Shown one piece after another: positions 42,415 through 51,429 of a stretch of DNA of 64,000 bases (within the stretch, counting starts at the first letter, position 1; each line of letters begins with the position of its first letter). Under the pieces are notes generated by a model that was given only the letters and a program-made list of their open reading frames with translations, searched no databases and was not told where the DNA came from. The stretch is from JANSWP01 sp041941305. GTDB lineage: Bacteria; Bacteroidota; Bacteroidia; Chitinophagales; Saprospiraceae. The stretch lies in NCBI GenBank assembly GCA_041941305.1, contig JBGTQJ010000007.1, positions 62,001 through 126,000 of the forward strand. The letters run 5' to 3'. Both the position numbers and the translations under genes were made by a program.

Positions 42415-43362
42415 CTACGGAATTGCTGTTATGAGGGATTTCCGAATCGCTTTAATGTCTTTCGGAGCGGTTCGACAACAGCCTCCGATTAATCTTGCAC
42501 CAGCAGCAAACCATGCTTTAGCTAAAGTTGACAAATCTCCTTTTTCTGAATCTGGAAGCCAGCAATGATTTTGGGCATCCCATTTTTCGCCACTATTTGG
42601 ATAAGCCAATAAGGGTTTTGATGTCACTGAATTTGCAGTATGTAATAAGGCTAGTACATTTTCAGGAGGCAAACAATTGACGCCTAAAGCGATTACTTGC
42701 TCAGATTTTGCTGCAATTGAAACAGCTTCTCCAAAAGGGGTTCCATCTGCTAGTTGTTTTTTCCCCTTTGTACTAAAACTCATCCAGGCAGTCATATTTG
42801 GAAACTCCCCCAACAATTCAGTCAATGCAATGACTTCATTGATGTTGGGAATGGTTTCAAAAGCCAATAAATCGGGTTGACAATCAACCAAAACCCGCAT
42901 TCGTCTTCTATGAAAATCCATCAATTCATCTACACTCAAATCATAATCTCCGGAATACTCCGAGCCATCTGCCAAAAAAGCACCATATGGACCAATGGAA
43001 GCTGCCACCAAAGGTTTCAGGCGATTTTTTCGATGCTGGTCATTTTCCCAAAATTTATCTCGTGCCTGCTGAACCAATGCTACGCTTTTCTGAAATAATT
43101 GGATGGTTTCCTTTTCTGTCAGTCCTTTTTTTTGAAAACCCACAAAAGTACCCTGGTAAGTTGAAGAAACCGAAACATCAGCCCCTGCAACAAAATAATC
43201 ATAACTCACTTCCCGAACCAATTCTGGAGATTCCAGCAACATTTTAGCGGACCAAAGCGAATCGTTTAGATCCGCCCCCCGGCGTTCCATTTCAGTTGCC
43301 AATGCACCATCCAGGATAAAGAAGGATTGATTTTGAAGGAAAGGTTGAATTGGATTTTTCAA
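42415..43362 (-). CDS. mmuM: Homocysteine S-methyltransferase
   Basis: 315 residues. Zinc-dependent homocysteine methyltransferase family: start FILDGALATEMERRGADLNDSLWSAK, first zinc Cys in GVNCLPPENV, and the double Cys in LIGGCCRTAPKDI near the end. It transfers a methyl group from S-methylmethionine (or SAM) to homocysteine to give methionine, in the cytoplasm. Length is standard. Divergent from the giant surface-protein gene; upstream of the serine hydrolase on the same strand by 88 bp, with no functional link seen. Confidence 0.92.
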   Translation of the reverse strand: MKNPIQPFLQNQSFFILDGALATEMERRGADLNDSLWSAKMLLESPELVREVSYDYFVAGADVSVSSTYQGTFVGFQKKGLTEKETIQLFQKSVALVQQARDKFWENDQHRKNRLKPLVAASIGPYGAFLADGSEYSGDYDLSVDELMDFHRRRMRVLVDCQPDLLAFETIPNINEVIALTELLGEFPNMTAWMSFSTKGKKQLADGTPFGEAVSIAAKSEQVIALGVNCLPPENVLALLHTANSVTSKPLLAYPNSGEKWDAQNHCWLPDSEKGDLSTLAKAWFAAGARLIGGCCRTAPKDIKAIRKSLITAIP

Positions 43363-44003
43363 TGATAATTCTTGTTATTTTTTAATCACACCTATATATG
43401 GAGTCGCTAAAATAATTGGATGGATTGGTTGAATTGAATATTTCACCATTTTTCGAAATCTCAAACAACGAAATATTTCTCCAGGGCATCTCTCCAATGT
43501 AAACTAAACCTGAAACCTGACTTTTCGCAAAAAAGATGACGCAAACAAAAGTGGAAAATCATTTCTTTTCAGGTTTAATTGATAAATTTAGACCTGAGAA
43601 GTATTTCAAGTTTTATCATCTAAAATTGTGATTCAAATAAGGGTTCTAGATGATTTCATTTAGTCCCCTTTATAAATTAAGCGCTTTTTTTAGAAAAATC
43701 CCCCTCAGCCTTATCAGGCAGCTCCCCTTGGGGCAAGGGTGATTACTCGCAAAATATTCATTCAATCTCCAAAAAAGTTTGGAAATAAAAATTGCGCTTT
43801 TGTATTAGAATTGTCTAATTACTTTTCCTGCTGCTTGATTACAAACTGAAGGTAATTGAAATACATACAAGTCTGTTTAGAGTTTGTTTTAAACTTTAAA
43901 CAAGCTTAGTTCGGGTATTCAAGTCTTCGAGTCCTGAGAAAACACTTGAACACTTGAATACGTGAACACATAAACACATCCTATTCACTCAAAACTGATT
44001 CCT
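43363..44003. other. Long intergenic region with several inverted repeats
   Basis: No gene is visible. It contains TAAACCTGAAA (near 43506) with its complement TTTTCAGGTTTA (near 43565), a CCCCTTGGGG palindrome near 43724 with a preceding GCCTTATCAGGC, a near-match to the -7 box (TACTTTTC, 43820-43827, 17 nt after TTTG) and the palindrome at 43915-43961. It is probably the regulatory region of the 2006-residue surface protein. Confidence 0.5.
43915..43961. repeat. Inverted repeat upstream of the giant surface-protein gene
   Basis: Arms GTATTCAAGTCTTCGAGT (43915-43932) and its near-complement (43944-43961) pair at 16 of 18 positions around an 11-nt loop. The right arm runs into a set of AACACTTG/GAACAC short repeats that continue to about 43980, just before the start codon at 44004. 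Confidence 0.6.
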
Positions 44004-47000
44004 ATGAAGCGTGCTCTCCGCATTTCCCTAATGTTACTCTCTATTGCTCTTTTTAGCTTCCCACTTTATGCTCAAATGGTCAATATATCTTATGTAAACC
44101 CAGATGATTTAAGCGTCTGTGATTCAGCGACCTTTGAGGTAACTGTGACCAACAACCTTCAAGACACTATCAAAAACGTGACGGTATCCTCAGATATGCC
44201 CTCTGGATTATTGTATATCCTTTCGAGCGTTGTCACAGCAAGCGAAAGTGACGTTTCCAATTTAAATGTTCCAGTTTTTTCCCTACCTGAAATGGAACCA
44301 GGAGCAATTCAAACTTTCCAGTTTCAAGCCCAAACGGATTGTAGTTTGATTGATGCCATCAATAATGGTACATTGTTTACCAATACCTATACTGTAAATT
44401 ACGATGGAGGTACCAAAAGTGAAACGACCATTCCCTACATCATCGAAACGCCCCTGGTTTTAATAACGAATATCACAAATGCCCTGGCAAATGGAACCAA
44501 GGGAGATGTCATTATCAGAACCATTACTTTTACCAATACCCGCCTTGGAGCCCTCTCAAAAGTAACCGTAACAGATCAGAACAATAGTGGAATTGATATT
44601 ACCACAGACCTGGGAATGGTCTCCAACGCTACTCCTACCAATTACGAAGTCATGCTTACAGGAACTGATTTCCAAAACTTCGGTGATGGGGATGACTTGT
44701 TTGAACTGAACGAAGAAATTACCCTTACCCAAGAGATACTAATAACCGACTGTGGCTTTGATATGAGTGTAGTCAACTCCACCATTTCTGTGAGTTGGGG
44801 CTGTAATGGCATGGTTTGTCAAACAGAAACTGTAAGCGCAAGCATCAACCTTGCTCCCAGTCAGGATAATCCAAATTTGGAATTTGAACCTATTGTTGAG
44901 CTACCCACAGATTATTGTGGAGGAGAGCCCGTTCAACAAGGCATTCAGATTACCAACCATGGTAGTCAACCTGCAACCAATATCTGGGTCAATATCAACC
45001 ACAATGGCGATGGTGTAATGGGCATTGCAGACCAAAGCTTTAGAATAGACAGTGCTGGATTAGTAAATCCAATTGATGCCGTTTATTCATTTGCTGTAGT
45101 TTTTGAAGATTGTACCACCAATTTGGCTTTATTCGATGCCGGAACGGTCATTCTTCCAATTTTAGGTCCAGATGAATCTATTACACTTTACTGGGATGTG
45201 CACATCTGTGCTGTAGGTTGCTCCAGTCCTTATCCTCTTTGGTTTTATGGTTTTAATTATGAAAAATCCTGCCCGGAAGGAGACCAGGTGGGAGGCAGTG
45301 GATCCAATACGGTGGGAGGAGTACCTACCCTAATGGTTGACTCTATCACTTATAATATTGGAGAGCCTTTGATGGATGATGGGGTTTATCTGATGAACTA
45401 TGAACTGTCTTCTTCCATGCTCGTAGATTCCAACGGAGTCCTGACATTGGACTTCAATTTACCTTGCGGAATGGGCTGGGGAAATTCTCCGGTAATTTTA
45501 GGGGGACAAGCACCATTTAATACGACCCAAACGGATCTCCCGGATGGCACTTCTGTTGTTACATTAGAATACCAAATGCCAATAGGTGTTTTTAATGTAA
45601 GCTCAGATTTTCTGGTCACATGGGATTGTGATGATGATTGCCTTGAGTTGCCAGAATGCGATACCGTTTTTGTGACCGATTGTCCAATTTTAGAAATATG
45701 TACCGCAGCTGGTTTACCTCAAATTGCCCCAATGTCTGTCATTACTACCATTAATCTGGATACTTTGAACAATAATGCCTGTGGGATTCAGGAATGTCAG
45801 GAGTTTGAGTTGGTTTACGATTGTCCTTCTGATTCGATTTGTTTTGATACGATTGTTGGTTGGCTGGATTATGAAATGGACTTCTTTCGAACCAATCTGG
45901 GTTTGGCAGATAATGATGACAATCGATTTGCAGACCCAGGTGGTGTGTTGGATTTAAATCAAATTCGACAAGACAGAGCGATGGCAGGAGATACAATCCA
46001 AACAAGCCTGGCAGGAACCGTCCATATGGATATTCCAGGGGGCACCCTACAGAATGGAACCATTACTGTTTCTTTTGAAGCACATACCATAGATGATGGC
46101 ATTGAAGGTTTCCAGGCTTTGAATTTTGAAGCCAATCGTTTCCTCATGACACAACAAAACGGTTTTGAGAACCTTGGTGCTAGTTTGAGAATTGTAGATG
46201 CCAGTACTGGCAATGTCTATGAATGCGAATTAGGCGCTCCAGCTGTATTTGATACCCTTTACGCCAGATTGGTTGAACCAAATACCCGCCCTGAAAATGT
46301 GCTGGACGAGGTGCTGTTTATGACTTTTTCCTACAGTATTTCACCTGCTTTGTTGAATGCTTTGGGTTGCGATATTCCCACAGATTTTGTTTATGAAGAA
46401 GCAGATTCATTAATTTTTACAGCACATCATAAAATTCGCTACAATGTGGTAGAGTTTGGCTCCCCAAGAGTGGTCAATTTAAGAACAGGGACCAGTGTCG
46501 GTTTCTTCAACAATACTGGTCAATTTCAACTGAATCCGTTTGTTTGCAATTGCCAATCACTTCCCTGGCAGCTTTCAGGATATCGATACTTAATTTCTCC
46601 GGGATTGTACAATATGCCTCCTTGTGAAGCTTCTGATTCTCCTGGAGGCACCAGATTTGATTTTGTTTTGGGAACTGGCAATTTCTTTCCTTTTGAGTTT
46701 AGAAATTTTGCTGTATTAGAGGATTGGCTCTATAGTTTTGACCCAAGTATCAGTTTATTGGAATCTGAGTTGGTTTTCCTTCAATTGCAGGGAGGAAACA
46801 CTATTTATACAGATGTTCCCCTTGACGCAAACCTTGCAGGTGTTTATTACGACATTGATGTCGATGAATTCCAGGATCCATTGCTGGATGAAGGATTTAG
46901 CATGCGTTTTAGACATCTTTGGGAAATGCCCTGCCAGGAACACGCAAGCCAGGCTTTAAATGTACATGCCATCGTCACTTTGGCAAACAGCATCCCCGAA

Positions 47001-50000
47001 GAAAACCCGGTGGATACAATTATCAATGGTTTTGGTACTTTCCGCCCCTTGCGTCCACAGTTGGATATTTTTCCAGACAACACCCATTATATAAGCCTGG
47101 ACAATACGGCAGAATGGGAGTTGGATCTCATAAGTTTCCTTACAGGTTTTAATGATCCTGCTCCAAATGTTTGGATACAACCTATTTCGAATTCTGGATT
47201 ATTAAGTGATTTTGCATTGATTAACTTAACAACGGGGGCAAATGTGCCTTTTGCAAATGGTTTTTTCCAAATAGGGAATTATGATCCAGGAGCCAATAAT
47301 ACATTTCAGCTCATTGCCCAAAATGCCAGTTGTGACAACGAAACCTTAACTGTCTTATTTGGTTGGAATTGTGAAACATATGAGGGCAGCGGTAATCCCT
47401 GCTGGCAAGGTCAAATCACACTTACCGCCGATTCTCCGCCCGGCGAAATTGAAATGGACCTGATGAATCCTCCTACTCCAGTTGATCTTTGTGATACGAT
47501 ACAATACCACACAGTTGAAATATTCAATGCCCAGATTGGGACGGTTTATGACATCATTCTGGATGTAATTATTCCGGCAGGATTCATCATCGCACCAGGA
47601 ACGGCAGAAATTTCTTTCCCAACTGGCGCCCCATGGCAAAGTATTCCGGATCCTGTAGATTTGGGAGGAGGAAATATGCAATGGAATCTTTCACAACTCA
47701 ATACGGATTTGGAGGAAGCAGGTCTGAAAGGATTTAATCAATCTCCGGATCATTCTGTATCCATACGTTTCAAAGGCTTGACAGAATGTGGTTTTATTTC
47801 CGCTTCCCAATTGATTTTCAAAGCTACCGGAGAACAAAATTGTGATATCCCGACAAATATTTTGAGTAAGGCGAGTGATCCAATTCACATTACCGGAGTT
47901 GTCCCTCCTTATATTGCAACTATTGATATTGTTCCACTCGTACCTCAAACTGTAGCTTGCGGAGACGATTTCACTTTTAGCGTCAATATGTCTGCAAGTG
48001 GGGTAACTCTGGATAGCGATTCTATTTTTATCATTTTACCTCCAGGAGTAAATTATGTACCAGGTTCCTATATGCCAGGCGCTAATGCAAGTCTGAGCAA
48101 TCCAATCATCGATACCTCAAATGGTTCTGAGACCTTGAAATGGTCAATTACTCCGAGTTTAGGCGCTGGCTCCTTGATAAATTTTGACTTGACAGTGGGT
48201 GGTTTTGGTGTAATGGACGATTGCGATGTTCAACATTTGATTCAGGTAAAAGCCGTTCAAAAACAGGAAGCGATTTGTGTAGCAGATGGAACGCTTTGTG
48301 AAGTATTGGCAGAAACCGGTAGTTCTACCATTGAAATCAATACAACGAATCCAGATTTTTTGCTTCAGAATTTCATCGTCAACATGGTCAATGGCATTGC
48401 TACCTACAACTTGAGTATTGTAAACAATGGAAGTGATACAGAGCAGCCACTGGTGGTAGAATTTTATCTGGATAACGACAACAATGGGGTTCCTTCAGCA
48501 GGAGATGTTTTGTTGTTGACAAGCACCCATACAGATCCTGTAGCACAAGGTGCTCTGGTGACTATGATGGGCAACCTGAATGTCGATTATGATCAAATTT
48601 GCGATCTCATTGCCTATATCGATCCCAATCAAAATTGTGTTTGTGAAGAGGAGGTGATTAGCCCGACTGGCTTAATTACCAATGAATTGGCACCCTTGAC
48701 AGTTTGCTCGGGAGTAAATCAGGACATCGGTATTGCTAACATTCCTGGACATACTTACTCCTGGGATCCTCCTTTTAATATTACTACAGCAAATACTGCC
48801 ATGACTACTTTTAATTTCAATAATACAGGAGATATTCCAGTAGAATTTGAATATACTTTGACAGATGACGATGGAATGGGCTGTGTCATTGAAACTACCC
48901 AGGAAATTATTGTTCCCAACCTCCCCGGTATCATAACAAATGACACGACGATTTGCGAAGGAAGCGAAATTACCTTGGTTGCCTCACCCGGCATGTCTTA
49001 TAATTGGTCAGGAAGTGGAATTACAGATCCCTCCTTACAAAATCAAACAGTAACAATTACCCAAAATGAAACCTATAATCTGACTGTGACGGATAATAAT
49101 GGTTGTGAGGGAATTGATGCGGTCAATATTAGCATTGATTTACTCACAAAAATTGATTCGGTTCTTACGATTTGCGAAGGAGATGTCCAGAATGTCTATG
49201 GAACCTTGGTCAGTCAGGAAACAATCGTCACCGCAACACTTCCAAATGCCTCTGGCTGTGATACAATTGTTACAGTACAAGTCTTTGTGCAAGGTACTTT
49301 TGGTAGCAGTGACTTAATCGTTTGCAAAGGGGACTCAACAGGAATTCCAGGTGAACCGGGTGTTTATGTAGATGAATTTGATGTTTCACATACTTCTTTT
49401 GATCTCCCTACTGATTTAATGGGTTGTGACAGTAGTCATACATACATTGTGGTGGTAGCGGATACGCCATCCGTTAGTTTAGAAGCTTTTGGCTGTGTTC
49501 CAGATGGCGAAAATTTCGTATTTCAAAATCAATTGCCTGGAAATCTAACCTACGTTTGGTCAGTTCTAAACGGAACCGGGGTGGTTGATTGCGATACTTG
49601 CTCCAACCCAGTTTTCACACCTGCAGGGGATTCGACTATTTATCAAGTCCTTATCTCAAATGCTGACGGATGTACTAATTCCTATGAATTAAACTTACAG
49701 GTACTTCCGGCTTGCGGTGTTCAAGCTTTGGAAGGCAAAATACCAAATGTATTCACTCCTGATAATGATGGTATGAACGATAGGTTTGGCGTCATTGAAG
49801 ACGAGCAACTGGAAAAATTATTTGACGGCAACAACAATTCCATCAATATGCGCATCTGGAATCGCTGGGGGCAAAAAGTTTTTGATAGTGAGCGCATTAC
49901 CGACAGATGGGATGGTAGGTTTGAGGAAAAAGACTCACAGTCAGAAGTTTATGTGTATACGATTGAAGTGAAATGTGGGGAAGAAGTGAGGAAGATTACG

Positions 50001-50024
50001 GGGGATGTGACGCTTCTGCGTTAA
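44004..50024 (+). CDS. Giant secreted repeat protein with gliding-motility-type (T9SS type B) C-terminus
   Basis: 2006 residues. Signal peptide at 1-24 (MKRALRISLMLLSIALFSFPLYAQ). Most of the chain is a series of DUF11-like/Ig-like beta domains with paired cysteines and repeated blocks such as EPGAIQTFQF and ITFTNTRLG; a PKD/cell-wall-like region near 1600-1750. The last ~90 residues are the gliding-motility-associated C-terminal domain (NVFTPDNDGMNDRFGV ... RIWNRWGQKVFDSERITDRWDG), which directs type IX export and cell-surface attachment. Likely an adhesin or cell-surface scaffold; ligand unknown. Preceded by a 640-bp regulatory gap and followed by a strong perfect hairpin. Confidence 0.9.
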   Translation: MKRALRISLMLLSIALFSFPLYAQMVNISYVNPDDLSVCDSATFEVTVTNNLQDTIKNVTVSSDMPSGLLYILSSVVTASESDVSNLNVPVFSLPEMEPGAIQTFQFQAQTDCSLIDAINNGTLFTNTYTVNYDGGTKSETTIPYIIETPLVLITNITNALANGTKGDVIIRTITFTNTRLGALSKVTVTDQNNSGIDITTDLGMVSNATPTNYEVMLTGTDFQNFGDGDDLFELNEEITLTQEILITDCGFDMSVVNSTISVSWGCNGMVCQTETVSASINLAPSQDNPNLEFEPIVELPTDYCGGEPVQQGIQITNHGSQPATNIWVNINHNGDGVMGIADQSFRIDSAGLVNPIDAVYSFAVVFEDCTTNLALFDAGTVILPILGPDESITLYWDVHICAVGCSSPYPLWFYGFNYEKSCPEGDQVGGSGSNTVGGVPTLMVDSITYNIGEPLMDDGVYLMNYELSSSMLVDSNGVLTLDFNLPCGMGWGNSPVILGGQAPFNTTQTDLPDGTSVVTLEYQMPIGVFNVSSDFLVTWDCDDDCLELPECDTVFVTDCPILEICTAAGLPQIAPMSVITTINLDTLNNNACGIQECQEFELVYDCPSDSICFDTIVGWLDYEMDFFRTNLGLADNDDNRFADPGGVLDLNQIRQDRAMAGDTIQTSLAGTVHMDIPGGTLQNGTITVSFEAHTIDDGIEGFQALNFEANRFLMTQQNGFENLGASLRIVDASTGNVYECELGAPAVFDTLYARLVEPNTRPENVLDEVLFMTFSYSISPALLNALGCDIPTDFVYEEADSLIFTAHHKIRYNVVEFGSPRVVNLRTGTSVGFFNNTGQFQLNPFVCNCQSLPWQLSGYRYLISPGLYNMPPCEASDSPGGTRFDFVLGTGNFFPFEFRNFAVLEDWLYSFDPSISLLESELVFLQLQGGNTIYTDVPLDANLAGVYYDIDVDEFQDPLLDEGFSMRFRHLWEMPCQEHASQALNVHAIVTLANSIPEENPVDTIINGFGTFRPLRPQLDIFPDNTHYISLDNTAEWELDLISFLTGFNDPAPNVWIQPISNSGLLSDFALINLTTGANVPFANGFFQIGNYDPGANNTFQLIAQNASCDNETLTVLFGWNCETYEGSGNPCWQGQITLTADSPPGEIEMDLMNPPTPVDLCDTIQYHTVEIFNAQIGTVYDIILDVIIPAGFIIAPGTAEISFPTGAPWQSIPDPVDLGGGNMQWNLSQLNTDLEEAGLKGFNQSPDHSVSIRFKGLTECGFISASQLIFKATGEQNCDIPTNILSKASDPIHITGVVPPYIATIDIVPLVPQTVACGDDFTFSVNMSASGVTLDSDSIFIILPPGVNYVPGSYMPGANASLSNPIIDTSNGSETLKWSITPSLGAGSLINFDLTVGGFGVMDDCDVQHLIQVKAVQKQEAICVADGTLCEVLAETGSSTIEINTTNPDFLLQNFIVNMVNGIATYNLSIVNNGSDTEQPLVVEFYLDNDNNGVPSAGDVLLLTSTHTDPVAQGALVTMMGNLNVDYDQICDLIAYIDPNQNCVCEEEVISPTGLITNELAPLTVCSGVNQDIGIANIPGHTYSWDPPFNITTANTAMTTFNFNNTGDIPVEFEYTLTDDDGMGCVIETTQEIIVPNLPGIITNDTTICEGSEITLVASPGMSYNWSGSGITDPSLQNQTVTITQNETYNLTVTDNNGCEGIDAVNISIDLLTKIDSVLTICEGDVQNVYGTLVSQETIVTATLPNASGCDTIVTVQVFVQGTFGSSDLIVCKGDSTGIPGEPGVYVDEFDVSHTSFDLPTDLMGCDSSHTYIVVVADTPSVSLEAFGCVPDGENFVFQNQLPGNLTYVWSVLNGTGVVDCDTCSNPVFTPAGDSTIYQVLISNADGCTNSYELNLQVLPACGVQALEGKIPNVFTPDNDGMNDRFGVIEDEQLEKLFDGNNNSINMRIWNRWGQKVFDSERITDRWDGRFEEKDSQSEVYVYTIEVKCGEEVRKITGDVTLLR

Positions 50025-50078
50025 TGAATTTTGAGAAGTGAAAGATTTTTTCAAATCTTTCACTTCTCAAAATTCATT
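50023..50078 (+). terminator. Perfect 26-bp hairpin overlapping the stop codon
   Basis: Arms of 26 bp (beginning AATGAATTTTGAGAAGTG) pair perfectly around a 4-nt loop. The left arm starts inside the TAA stop codon of the giant surface-protein gene and the right arm ends 8 nt before the next start at 50087. It may terminate, or separate expression of, the two genes. No T-tract follows. Confidence 0.75.
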
Positions 50079-50086
50079 AACAAAAC

Positions 50087-51274
50087 ATGAAACTTCTTTC
50101 TTCTATCACCCAAACAATCAGGAAAGCCCAAAAAGCAAAAACTCAAATTACCAAATGGCTGGCATGGGTTGAGACTATCAAACCTACAGATCGTTTTGAA
50201 AACTTTCCTGCTCCACCTGCTCCTGATTACAGAGACTTAAATAATTGGGCAGCTCATCCTGAGATTGAAGACAAGTCCTATTTTACACCAGCTGGAATCC
50301 AACCTTCTACAGAAGCACCACAAGCAGATGTATTCTTCCTTCATCCCACCACTTTTTTTGGAAAAAAAAATTGGAATGCTCCGCTTTCCCATCACAATTC
50401 CAAAATCTTCGTGGATGAAATGATCATCCCTGGTCAAGCTTCTGTGTTCAATTCATGTTGCAGAATTTTTGCACCTCGATATCGCCAAGCCACTTTTTAT
50501 TCTTTTTTGGAGGGTGGAAAAAACAGTCGAAAAGCCTTTGAATTGGCTTATGGAGATTTGGAAGCTGCTTTTGATGAGTACATTAAAACGTGGAATCAAG
50601 GACGCCCTTTTTTTATAGCAAGCCATAGTCAGGGCACCCTCCACGCCATCCGATTGTTGGAAGAGAAAATTGAAAACACTTCACTTTTCAAGCAAATGGT
50701 AGCAGCCTATCCTATTGGACTTCGGTTTCCTAAAGATAAATTTGGAACGACCTTGAAGAATATCAAACCCTGTGACAGTCCCACAGATACTGGTTGTGCC
50801 ATTGCATGGGGAACTTTTGTAGAAGGTGGCAAACCACCTAAAAGGTTAGAACGACGGGAGCATTGGTACCCTACTCCTGACGGTAAAGGTCGTTGGGAAA
50901 AATGTGTCTCTAAAAGTCCCTTTGTAGTCAATCCATTGACCTGGAAAAGAAGCTTGAAACGAGCACCAGAAAACCTAAACCTCGGAGCTGTATCTATCAA
51001 TTATGAGCATCAAAAAATAAACTGGGATGCCATGTGGGGAAAAGAACCTATGTCAATGATTTGCACTGGGCTTTCTTCACCAGATTTGGAAGAGGTTAGC
51101 GCCCAGGCAAGAAAAGACGGTTTTCTTTACATCTCCAAACCTAAGCACATCAAATATAGAGCGATGCTCCTGCCTAGAGGCAATTACCACATGTATGATT
51201 ATGCTTTGTTTTATATGAATATTCGGAAGAATGTAGAGGAAAGGTTAGCAGCCTTTATAAATAAAAGGAAATAA
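50087..51274 (+). CDS. DUF3089 alpha/beta-hydrolase-fold protein
   Basis: 395 residues. The DUF3089 features are FFLHPTTFFGKKNWNAPL, the nucleophile elbow SHSQG (residues near 184-188) and QATFYSFLEGGKNSRKAFELAYGDL. The fold is an alpha/beta-hydrolase with a probable Ser nucleophile and later His (NYHMYDYALFY). No signal peptide. Role unknown; family members are often next to secreted-protein genes. It follows the giant surface protein by 62 bp, separated by a perfect hairpin. Confidence 0.88.
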   Translation: MKLLSSITQTIRKAQKAKTQITKWLAWVETIKPTDRFENFPAPPAPDYRDLNNWAAHPEIEDKSYFTPAGIQPSTEAPQADVFFLHPTTFFGKKNWNAPLSHHNSKIFVDEMIIPGQASVFNSCCRIFAPRYRQATFYSFLEGGKNSRKAFELAYGDLEAAFDEYIKTWNQGRPFFIASHSQGTLHAIRLLEEKIENTSLFKQMVAAYPIGLRFPKDKFGTTLKNIKPCDSPTDTGCAIAWGTFVEGGKPPKRLERREHWYPTPDGKGRWEKCVSKSPFVVNPLTWKRSLKRAPENLNLGAVSINYEHQKINWDAMWGKEPMSMICTGLSSPDLEEVSAQARKDGFLYISKPKHIKYRAMLLPRGNYHMYDYALFYMNIRKNVEERLAAFINKRK

Positions 51275-51318
51275 AACAAAAAGTTTTCAAAATCAAGAAT
51301 TTTGAAAACTTTTTGTTT
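51274..51318 (+). terminator. Rho-independent terminator of the DUF3089 gene
   Basis: Perfect 20-bp arms (AAACAAAAAGTTTTCAAAAT / its complement) around a 5-nt loop, starting at the last base of the stop codon and ending in TTTTTGTTT. Confidence 0.85.
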
Positions 51319-51338
51319 ATATATTTCAATTTTTTCCG

Positions 51339-51361
51339 TACTTTTGTAAATTGTAACTTTG
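51339..51361 (+). promoter_or_regulatory. Two -7 promoter boxes for parC
   Basis: TACTTTTG (51339-51346) and TAACTTTG (51354-51361) both match TAnnTTTG exactly, 69-84 nt before the parC start. The spacing to a TTTG at 51312-51315 is slightly long. Two overlapping promoters are possible. Confidence 0.55.
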
Positions 51362-51396
51362 TCGAAAATTTTGCGACGCATTATTAAATGAGGCTT

Positions 51397-51419
51397 CTCC
51401 GCCCTGCAAGCGGAGCTAC
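51397..51419 (-). repeat. 23-bp GTAGCTCCG palindromic repeat, copy 1
   Basis: On the minus strand it reads GTAGCTCCGCTTGCAGGG then CGGAG. It matches the element at 58696-58718 at about 19 of 23 positions and is an inverted repeat (CTCCGC / GCGGAG). It would encode the doubtful first 14 residues of the upstream parC start, which supports the ATG at 51430. Confidence 0.65.
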
Positions 51420-51429
51420 ATTATCAAAT

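Noticed and set aside
51388..51429. Earlier ATG for parC
   Set aside because: It encodes 14 residues from the GTAGCTCCG repeat, not a conserved part of the family.
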